In this document: one piece after another, positions 36,901-45,655 of the stretch
Layout of the letters: each line of letters starts with the position of its first letter
Numbering within the stretch: the first letter of the stretch is position 1
Assembly: GCA_023333565.1 (NCBI GenBank)
Contig: JAJKFH010002505.1
Coordinates: 186,001 to 250,000, forward strand
Source of the DNA: Puffinus mauretanicus
Lineage: Eukaryota > Chordata > Aves > Procellariiformes > Procellariidae
DNA length: 64,000 nt
Reading direction: 5' to 3'
Position numbers and translations under genes: made by a program
Notes under the pieces: generated by a model
Told to the model about the DNA's origin: nothing
Databases searched by the model: none
Seen by the model: only the letters and a program-made list of their open reading frames with translations

Positions 36901-39770
36901 ATCAATTTGAAGCAAAAACCTCTTCTATTTTCACTTTCTTTCTGTCAGTAAACAACCTACCTTCAAATCTATGAGCCCATTTTTTTTAACAGGTAGATAC
37001 GTGACCCGAAAACCTTCTGTCTCCAAGGAACGGCAAGAATCCAACACGCACTTGTGCTCTGTTTGCGTAGTAATGATATGCTTTTTTCTGGATTTATAGA
37101 ACCTTGCAACACCCTGTCAGGCACAATCCATGAACAAGAAATTTGCTGTTAGACCACTGAAGAAAGCAAGCTTTACACAAAATGATAGGAAACAAGAAAT
37201 TGCTACTTAGACATAATTCATTTGGATCTTCCCTGTTTGCCCCAAAGTCATGAATCTAAAAGGTACTGAACATGTAATTCACACTACATATTTCCATCAG
37301 CACTCATTTTTCAAAGCATCTCACGTTTCAAAAAGCCTGTGAAAATGTTAACTGATATAAGTTCTAGACACTATTAACAGAAATACTTTTTTAAAAACAT
37401 TTGCAATGGAGTCATATACAATGAGAAATCTGAACAACCACATACTAAAGGTTAAAACACTACCTAACCTTAGTCAGAAAAAAGTTTGTAATCAGAATCT
37501 CCACTATATTTCATGATAAAGATTTTAATTACATAAGCAGAAGGATGTATTTGGTGCATGTAAGATAAGCATTGAGTATTATACTCTCTCCTCAAAATCA
37601 TGTCCTGGGCACCAAAACACCCCGGTATTTCCTCCATGTATGTAGCAGAATACCACAAGGAGTAAATCCAGGCATGCAAATATTTGCTAACTAGGCCAAC
37701 ATATTAACATTTAAACTGTTGAAAGATTAATACAGTTCTTAAGAGCATAATTTTAACATAATAAATAACTATCAGTATAAACTTTTTACCTTAATTGCCA
37801 TATTATTTGATTCTGTTGCACCACTGGTAAATATAATTTCCCTTGAATCAGCTCCTACTAAATCTGCAACTTGCTGTTTAAAAAGAAATACAAATTTGAC
37901 TTGTTAAGATAAAATGCAAAACACATGCAAAATGTTTTCAAGAATACCCCCTTGAGCCTCGAAAGGATTACAGCTAGTACCTAATAAAGTTATGCTACAG
38001 GTACAATAGTCTAAGTATCTGCATTAATACAAAATACATAAGGAATTCATAGTCATTAGCAGTAGTGATCGTAAGCATTAGCCTGTCATAAAAGAACATA
38101 AAAGTTAAGTAGTCAAAAACCCAGCACATATTACTTCCAAAAAAAATGACAAAGACCCATACCTAAGATTAGGAGAATAGTAAAATACAAAGTTAGCCCA
38201 ATTACTGCAGCAGCACGCTTGTGACCTTGGGAAACCAAATATCCTGAGGCACCTTTGCCTAAAGTATTGGTTTCTGCCATTTCAGTTGCTCTAATCTCAC
38301 TATTTTTTCTTGCAATAAATCTGCTAAAGTATAGCTCAGCAAAGTGGAAGCTGCCAAATCCAGCCCACAGAGGACTAACTAACTACAACAGTTTTATCAT
38401 TGTTTTTGATTTTCTTTCGACAACTGATTTTCCTCGCCAGTAGGAAAACCACTTCAACTGTGGAGAGCCAAAGACTCACCCGCCTCGCCTTCTCCATGGC
38501 GGCCTCGCTCTCCCAGCCGTAGGCATGAGTCCTGGAGTGGGGGTTACCATAGTAGGCCGTCAAGTACGGCAGCATGCTGTCCAGGACTCTGGGATCCTGT
38601 GGGACACAAACCACCCGACCTTAGAAACGGAGAAGGAAAAGCATCTCTGTCCCCTCTACACACACACCCTCCCTCTGCCCCAGGATTAGCAGCACTTCTG
38701 TTGCAGTGTCTAGGTTTAGCTCAGGCCAGATCTCAAAAACTTGAGGTTATTGCATGTTAGATACAACACAGTCTCCAGCAAGTACAAGCATCTGGCAATT
38801 ATGTGCTGTGACCTTCCACATAACCTCGATCTGCATCAAGATGATCACAGAAGAACGGGATTTTCTGAGCAGAAGAAATACAAGGTCTTAGAAAGTCAGG
38901 AAAAATTATACAGGTAAGTATTTTGGTTAAATTAATTTCTTGCTGTCCCTCAAAGCAATACCCATTCCTGCAGATTTTGGTGCAAGCTCTAATGCTGCTC
39001 TGCCACTGCTCCCACCCCGCAGCGCACCCACAGAACACGAAGGGAGGCAGCGAGCCTCTGCACACCCCGGGATGCGGCGGAGAGCTGGCAGCGATGAGGC
39101 TGTCATAGCGAAGTTCAGAGGCCTTTTGGAGCATGACCTAGACTTCCCCTGTGCCCCAGATAAAAGCGTTTGTCGTTACAGTGAACTTCAAATGACGCTG
39201 CTTTATCCACGGCCATCCCGCGGAGTGCAGGGAGAGCCTTGAACTCGGGAAACACGCGAGCGCTCCAGAAAAAACAGGGAAGTAGTTTATTTCCCGCCTT
39301 CCCCCTGTACTGCCTGTTCTTTGGGGGGAAACCCGTGGGTCCAAGGGGCGAGTCAGCGGCTGCAGCAGTACGGGCAGCCGGGGGGCTCTGACGCCGCGAC
39401 CCGCGAGAGGCCGGGGACAGAGCGCAGCCCGGTCCTTACCAGCGGGGTGGTGGCCTGGACGTCCATGTAGAGCGGCCGCAGCGCGCCGCCTCCATCGCCG
39501 CTTCGCCCTGAGGGGAGGGAGGACGAGCCACCGTCAGGCGCCCGCGGGAGCGGCGGGACCGCGCGCCGCCGGCCGGGCCCGCCCGCGCCTCGGGCTCCGC
39601 CGCCGCCGCCCCCCGCCCACCAGCAGCTCTGCCCCCACCACCGCCTTACCCTGTGCCTGTGTCGGTGCCTGTGCCGGTGCCGGTGCCGGTCCCGGTCCCG
39701 GTGCGGCCGCCGAGAGCCGCCGGGGGCCAGGAGCCGCCCGCAGGGCCGCCAGGCGCCGCCACAGCAGCAT
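27949..39770 (-). CDS. NFS1: Cysteine desulfurase, mitochondrial; 13 coding exons, complete
   Basis: NFS1 is the PLP-dependent desulfurase that takes sulfur from L-cysteine for Fe-S cluster assembly on ISCU, with ISD11, ACP and frataxin, in the mitochondrial matrix. Rebuilt exons on the minus strand: 39770-39650, 39507-39440, 38596-38480, 37873-37790, 37113-36961, 35927-35834, 33819-33685, 32279-32122, 30690-30585, 30410-30329, 28943-28860, 28733-28644, 28012-27949. All junctions are GT-AG and in frame, giving 451 aa (human 457). Seen: an Arg/Ala-rich transit peptide ([11 protein letters not shown]...), [24 protein letters not shown] (119-126), TEHK with His150, PLP lysine Lys252 in [10 protein letters not shown], catalytic Cys375 in [13 protein letters not shown], and C-terminal IKWTQH. 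The Lys and Cys lie six residues before human K258 and C381, so the length change is N-terminal. It is head-to-head with ROMO1. Confidence 0.97.
34740..35565 (+). mobile_element. Putative solo LTR of an endogenous retrovirus, in NFS1 intron 6
   Basis: An island of distinct composition inside the intron between NFS1 exons 6 and 7. It has a GC-richer, pyrimidine-rich middle (about 35230-35380), then 'gcgctcaataaatcattatag' with AATAAA near 35510 close to the right edge, as in the R/U5 part of an LTR. No gag, pol or env frame is present. Ends and a target-site duplication could not be fixed, so the boundaries are approximate. It could instead be unique intron sequence. Confidence 0.35.
39651..39705 (-). 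repeat. Hexamer repeat in the NFS1 transit peptide
   Basis: Alternating GGCACC, GGCACA and GGGACC hexamers within exon 1 encode the [17 protein letters not shown] part of the mitochondrial presequence. Unit gain or loss keeps frame and would change only the cleaved presequence length. Confidence 0.8.
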
Positions 39771-39890
39771 GGCCGCGGCACTGAGCTGGGCGGGGCAAGG
39801 GGGCTGCCCGCCCTTTCCGGTGGCGTCACGGCGCGCGCCGGAAGCGGAGGCCGGAGCGGGCAGCGGCGGAGGGCGCGGCGCGGCCGGGGG
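39771..39890. promoter_or_regulatory. Bidirectional NFS1-ROMO1 core promoter
   Basis: Roughly 120 bp lie between the NFS1 start codon and the probable ROMO1 first-exon donor. Two ETS-type sites face opposite ways: CCGGAAA on the minus strand (39814-39820) and CCGGAAG on the plus strand (39838-39844). Between them is a GTCACG ATF/CRE-like half site (39825-39830), and a GC box (GGGCGGGG) lies at about 39788-39795. ETS (GABP/NRF-2) sites are typical of nuclear genes for mitochondrial proteins. The two genes plausibly share this element; occupancy is inferred. Confidence 0.7.
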
Positions 39891-39898
39891 GGAGCGAG
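39850..39898 (+). other. ROMO1: ROMO1 non-coding first exon (probable)
   Basis: The ROMO1 ATG sits immediately after a splice acceptor, so a non-coding exon upstream is required. The best plus-strand donor in the CpG island is GCGAG|GTACGG (GT at 39899-39900). The 5' end is not determinable from sequence, and other donors, for example near 40219, are possible. Confidence 0.4.
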
Positions 39899-40531
39899 GT
39901 ACGGGCGGGGCGCCGGCCCTCACCCCTCCCGGGCGGGCCCGGCGATCCGCGGCGGCGGTCCGGGTCGCCCGAGGGAGGGGCGGGTCGCGGCCGAAGCACC
40001 CATGAGGTGAAGCGGGCGCTGAGAGCCCTGGTGTGAGGCCTTCGCTGGGCGGGAGGCGGAAGCCGCCAGGCCGCCTCTCCCGGGGGAGCCATTGGGTGGT
40101 CTGCGGCGTGAGCCCCTGCGTTGGCCTTGGGCTCCTGAGGGGCAGATTCGCGTCCTCGCTCCTCTTCCGCCGAGGCGGTGGCAGGTCGGGAGGACGGGCC
40201 CAGCAGTGGAGGCTTTGCCAGGTGACGCCGTGCGCTGCTCACTGGGAGCTGAAGAGCACAGAGTGACGTCCTGAAACAGCTGCCGGAGTCGTAGCGGCGC
40301 TCACAGGGGTTTGCTGAGGGCGAAACGGGGCCGTCATCAAAGCACTGGCATTCCCTCCCTGTCTTTTCCTATTGACAGGCGAGGAAGTAAGTCTGAAAGC
40401 CTGCAAAGCCTCGGCACTACACTTACAAGAGGCTCTGAAACATGCGGGCCTGCTCTCCAGCCCAGTTTGGTTATAGAAATGTGTTAGACAAAGCAGTAAA
40501 TCCCTGTGGTTTTTTGTGCTTTTTTCTCTAG

Positions 40532-42322
40532 ATGCCTGTGACTGTGGGCCCGTACGGGCAATCGCAGCCCAGCTGCTTTGACAGAGTAAAGATGGGTTTC
40601 ATGATGGGCTTTGCAGTGGGCATGGCAGCAGGAGCGCTGTTCGGCACGTTTTCCTGCCTCAGGTATGCCGTGGAAATGGCTTCCATGGACAGGTCATAAC
40701 AGAGTGATAGCCAGGGAGAAATGCTCCCACTCTGGGATTGGGAAGGGAGGGGTGGGTCTGCTCCTGTGTCGTCACATAGGTGAAACTTTGCTAGTGGCTC
40801 TGAATTAGCCACAGTTTGAGAGCCTGCTGACAGTCCTGGCCTCAAGTGGGGAAGTCTGGCGATGCTGGGGCATCACCTCTGGGTCAGCTGTGTACCAGGA
40901 GGTTGCAGTTACGCAGACCTTTTCCTGCCGCTCCTAAGGGAGGTTGCGTTGGGAAGCTGAGCCTGTGGAAGATCAGCTGCAGGAGGAGCTGGACGAATTG
41001 TCTGTGCAGATATATGTGCAGTCCTCTCCTCGCTCTAAAGCTTCCTGAGGTACTCTGCAAGCTCTTGGGTATCTGCATTATGTTGCTTTGCATGGAGGCA
41101 ATTACCATACTGACCCCCAAGTCTTAATTGCAAGAGTGTAGGCAGAGCTGTGGCTGGCACTGGCACAATCCCATTGTGAATCAGAGAGGGACAATATTCC
41201 ACCTTCCCCCGGCACTCCCCGCCATGCCAGCATGGAAACAAACAATGCTCGCTGCTCCAAGTTAGCTCTTGCGCTGGTCACTGACTGATTTTGGCACACA
41301 TCATCCATGAAAAGGAATTAGTGTGAAATAAGTGAAATAAGAAAGTGAAATTAGAGTGAAATAAGCTCTTTCATATTTTGCAGAACTCTTTCTGCTTGAG
41401 GTTTTTTAACTTGTGATTAAACATGGGTGATAATTTGGTAGTGAGCCTAAAAGGAGGAGAAGGTACAAGCTGTGTTGTACTTGAGTGACACAGCTACGTT
41501 ACTTCTGCTGTACCATTTTTTAGGGAAAATCTCCATGTTTTAAAAATCAAGTGCATGAAATTCCTTGGACCCTACACACACTGCGGTGCTTAAAAGCCAA
41601 ACATTATGAGAGCTTCCTGAGAAGGAACAGTTCTTTTTGTTTCGGTCTGACCTCAGGTAACTGGGAACTGGGGAACAGAAATGCCTCTGGAGCCTTCTAG
41701 GTGTCAGTGGTAAATAGGAAGTTAGTTTACAAGATGGTTTTAAGTTGGTGGTATTAAAAATACTGTCACTGCAGCCAGACAGGATGGTAATACAACAGCA
41801 CAGACCCTTTTTATTCTCTGGCAAGTCAAATACTTGGACAGCACATTTTTTTTTCCCCCAAATTAAGGGTATTTGGGGCACTAGCAGGTAAAGCTGTTCC
41901 TGCTAGTGGCATGGCAGGAGGGTACAGTGTCAGCTGGTACCACTGCAGGAAAAAATACATGTGGGCCATTGGGAGGGTCACTCGAGTGCCCCAAAGAGCA
42001 GCTCTGTTTTTGCAGTAGCTCAGGCACAGGGCACCGCAGCCACTCTCCCTGCAGAGGCAGACGTATCATTTTAAATTTAGACTGAAGAGGAGGTGTTTGA
42101 TTTGGGCGCTCAGGCAGCCATTAGCTGGCTGTATCACATGTTTTCTGCTGCATGTCTGTTACCTGTCAGGCCTCAGCTCTTATATATAATTCCTGTGTTT
42201 TTCTTTATCTCAGGATTGGCATGAGGGGACGAGAGCTGATGGGCGGAGTTGGCAAAACGATGATGCAAAGCGGTGGGACGTTTGGGACATTCATGGCTAT
42301 TGGCATGGGAATCCGCTGCTAA
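40532..42322 (+). CDS. ROMO1: Reactive oxygen species modulator 1, complete in two coding exons
   Basis: ROMO1 is a 79-residue inner-mitochondrial-membrane protein linked to ROS production, OPA1-dependent cristae shape and TIM23-dependent import. Exons 40532-40662 and 42214-42322 join within an Arg codon (AG|G) with consensus GT-AG sites. The acceptor TCTCTAG ends at 40531, so the coding exon opens exactly on the ATG. The protein has [20 protein letters not shown], a glycine-rich membrane helix about 21-43 ([20 protein letters not shown]), a basic turn RIGMRGREL and a second amphipathic GxxxG helix about 57-78, ending in Cys79. Length equals the human protein. From memory, human has Cys at position 27 where this copy has Phe; Cys15, Cys42 and Cys79 are kept. 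It diverges from NFS1 and converges on RBM39. Confidence 0.96.
41323..41368. repeat. Short GTGAAATAAG-type tandem repeat in ROMO1 intron
   Basis: Four imperfect copies of a 10-14 bp unit (gtgaaataa, agtgaaataag, agtgaaattag, agtgaaataagc) lie in tandem in the ROMO1 intron. No function is evident. Confidence 0.7.
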
Positions 42323-42381
42323 CCTGGAGCTTGGCTTTTAACCCGGAGTGCCCCCGTCCAGCCATTCCTCCTCTGTACCAT

Positions 42382-42387
42382 AATAAA
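42382..42387 (+). terminator. ROMO1 poly(A) signal
   Basis: AATAAA 60 nt after the ROMO1 stop codon, giving a very short 3' UTR of about 80 nt, which suits this small transcript. A weaker ATTAAA at 42528-42533 could serve a longer form. Confidence 0.75.
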
Positions 42388-42539
42388 ATCTTCAGATACC
42401 TGGAAGTGAGAGCTCTTCATGAAATGGTGATGCACCATCCTCCTTGCTCTGCTCATTGTAAACATGCTTTTTACCAAATTTCTACTTTCCTCCCATGACA
42501 ATGAGAATTAATAATCCTTTGTACTACATTAAAGTTCCT

Positions 42540-44590
42540 ATTTCACAGGTGTAAGTACAGTGCACACATTTCTCCCCTTGGTATTTGGGCAGCTCACATT
42601 CCCGATGTGCTGATGTGGAGCCACTCCATTGCATTCGTGCATTCCCGAGTCTAGGAGAGTTACTCTGTGGCTAATTCGGATCAACTATCAAATTTCTCTC
42701 CTCTTGCAAAAACAGGTGGGTTGAAACTGGCCCCATTTCTGAGTTCCAGGTAATATGGGGCAAACGCCCTCAGAGCGAGGGACCCTACAAGGACACAGGC
42801 AAGTTCTTCTGCAGCTGAGGGCAAACCATAGCAGCTCAGGCACCTTCTTCCAGCCAGCCTGGCAGCATGTGGGTGCAGGAAGCAGTCAGAGGATGGCACA
42901 GGTACAGCCATGCTACTAGGGCTGGAAATCGTTGAATTGCTGGAAAATGGAAAACTCTCCCTGTCACATGACAGCTAAAGGTATTTTGTGATGAGTCACA
43001 AAGATGACTGACACGAGACATTGGAGATGTAACCTCCTTGTCAGGCCTTGAGCAATACCTTTCCTAAAGCTCTCCCCTCAGGACTAGCTGTGCTGCAAGT
43101 TACTGCATTACCAGCACAGAACAGTGCAGCTTGACTGCGCTGCCTCTCACAGCTCTGACGGCTGTGGTCTTGCACCCTTGGTGAAGTGAGGCGCACTCTG
43201 CTGTACAGCCCTTCCCGAGAAGGGAAGGACATAAGCAGTGGTTGTGGCTGCCCCCAGCGATAGAAATTTGCAGTGGCTTTTCTTGGCAAGGGAAGGGGGC
43301 TTCACCTGTAGAAGCTGCACTACCAGGAACAGTGCTCTGCAGGTGGAGTCTTTTCCTACAAGCTGCCCTAATGGGTCTACAAGATGCTCAGTGCTTCCCA
43401 GTGAGAACACAGGGATGACCTCCCCACCATTCACCAGCCTCTGTAGCACTGCCTGCAGCTGAACTATGGAATGTAGTGTTGCAATCTCCTGTTATTTGCC
43501 TTTTGAAACAAGGCTTCTCTTTGCTCCTCCTTTATTTCTGTTTAAGGATAGAAGAGGACAGGTTAGCAGCAGCAGAACCTGAACCAACACCTATACAGCC
43601 TTTACCTAGTACAAGTGCTGTTTCACCAGTTTTTAAGGGAGAAACACAAATCTGCCACTAAAAGCCTGCTCTCTCTGTGCTGTCATGCAGCTCAGGAACC
43701 TCTGAAACTGCCAAGAACCACCAAGTCGGGCCACATAGCTGCTCTGGAACAGCTCAAGTTTTACTCCAAATGGCACTGGTGGATTAATACTGGCAACTAA
43801 AAAAGTAAGGTCAAGCAAACCCAGAGAGCAGCTTTGCTTGGCTTATCTTCAGCTGTGTCACAAACTCCTGAGACACCCTGCTGTAATATATTCCTGGCTC
43901 TTCTCCACATCTGCCTGTGTACTACCTCCAGTTGCCCAGTCCCATTTCCTCCCATGGCTCCCTCCTGGATGGCTGAAGACAGTCTCTTGCCACACTGCAG
44001 CTCAGCTACATCCACCCTGAATGGCAGCACCCAAGAGGCTGGACACCAGGTCACCAGCCGGCTCTGTCTCAGAGCACTGGCAGCATCCCTGCCCAGCCCA
44101 TTTTCACCCACCTGGGTGGAACATACTCTCTACAGCTTTGTCAAACGCAGCTTTTGTTAGCCAGTGGTTAAAAATGACAGGGAGGTGGGAAAGGGGCACT
44201 AAGAGGGCAATCCACTTGGGCAGGCTTCCCTACAGAAACCAGACTAAAAGCCAACATAAAGTACTCCTACATGCCCACGAGTCACAACCATTTGTGAAAG
44301 ATGGGGGCGGAGGTGGGCAGGGGGGAAGTTACCTCTCTGGGACGAACCTGCAGGAGGCCTGAGAACGGGCAAGAGCTTTCCACTGCCCAGGCAGCAAGAA
44401 AACCCACAGGCCCTTAACAACCACAGCTGCAGTACAGCGAGTGTTCGAAACAGCAGGACTCAGCTCCTGTATTTTCTCCTGGAGGAGTGATATTCCGAAC
44501 ATCTACCATTTCAAAGCATCTATTGCTCACCTCCAGTCTTCAGCACGCACTGTTTACATTGCATTAGGAGAGCAGAGAAATAAAGCTTCA
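42540..44590. other. Convergent ROMO1-RBM39 intergenic region
   Basis: About 2 kb between two 3' ends. It is GC-intermediate with many short open frames on both strands but no domain, splice structure or repeat that could be named. A plus-strand AATAAA at 44579-44584 lies just beyond the RBM39 poly(A) site; no plus-strand transcript ending there is evident. Confidence 0.6.
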
Positions 44591-44594
44591 TGAA

Positions 44595-45497
44595 GGCCTT
44601 TTTAAGAGAATTTTATTTGAGTGGTTCTTACAAAGATTGTTGCAATATGAAAGTCTTTGTTTGATAGAAATATCAAGCTGTCTTGTCAAACACACTGAAG
44701 TAACCCAAAAATATATTTCAGAGCTCACAGAGCTTAAAAAGAGCAAAGATTATATGCAACCAGAACAAAACATGTTTCTGTATTTCCTACCGATTTTCAG
44801 ACTCGGCTGAAATCCTTCAACTGTGCCACACTGCATACATAGAAACTTATCTGGAAATGCAGAGATCGTTTTGTTTGGAAACTTAGACACACCTCACACA
44901 GTATTTACAAAGAAACTTTTACAGATACATTAATCAAAAGTTACCATCAAGAAATAAAACCCTTCAATCCTTCTATTCTTATCAATTATTCAGCACAAAA
45001 GCAAGCTGAGTGGCTGTCTAGAATCAGCTTTCAGTAGCCTTCTGAATTTTCCATTTATACAAAACACTAAATATGTCCCTTCGTAAAGTCTATCTCCGAT
45101 ATTAACCTTTAGCAGATCACCTACATTTAGTGAAATGTAAAATGTAATTGCTGCATTAAAAGAAAGGCTTGTGAAACATTAAAAATGTCATTATGTCCCA
45201 TCTGCCTTTTACAGAGAACTTGTTTTCTATGAGCTACTTCTCAGTTCCTACAGATCACCTCAGTAAATGTACAAGAATTACAAGGCAGAACAAGAAGTCA
45301 ACAGCTTTGTATACAGTGGAAATGCTAGTTAGGGAGAATGAACACACTGCATTTCTGCTTACTTCATTTTATTTTTAAAGGTAGCAGGAAGTGTACACAA
45401 AATGACATTAAATCCTCTCCTTTAGTTTTATCTAAATAAAAGATAACTCAATCTTCCTCCAAAAAATAACTATGTACAAAACTGACTAAATCCATCT
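44595..45497 (-). other. RBM39: RBM39 3' UTR (probable)
   Basis: AT-rich sequence following the RBM39 stop. A proximal minus-strand AATAAA at 45368-45373 would give a UTR of about 150 nt, and a distal one at 44612-44617 gives about 900 nt. Both may be used. The distal boundary is inferred from the hexamer alone. Confidence 0.6.
44612..44617 (-). terminator. Candidate distal RBM39 poly(A) signal
   Basis: Minus-strand AATAAA (plus TTTATT in 'gaattttatttgag') about 880 nt downstream of the RBM39 stop. It is followed by a T/G-rich stretch on the minus strand when read through 'ccttcatgaagc'. The proximal alternative is at 45368-45373. Confidence 0.5.
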
Positions 45498-45613
45498 TCA
45501 TCGTCGAACAGGAACCAGTAGTTGGGTTGCAGTCATAGAATCTGGGAAGAGGCTATGGTACGTTGGAAGAGGTACGTACGCCGCTGTAATCATTTTACCT
45601 AATCAGAAGATTT

Positions 45614-45655
<42 letters not shown>

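Larger units (their letters stand above)
39340..40280. promoter_or_regulatory. CpG island over the NFS1/ROMO1 divergent start
   Basis: A CpG-dense, GC-rich block that includes NFS1 exons 1-2, the intergenic spacer and the likely ROMO1 first exon. Composition drops back to AT-rich on both sides. Confidence 0.85.

Noticed and set aside
39353..39829. 158-codon minus-strand frame with a His-Arg/Asp-Arg repeat
   Set aside because: It is another frame of NFS1 exons 1-2 and the intron between them, generated by the hexamer repeat. The correct frame gives the NFS1 presequence and [12 protein letters not shown].
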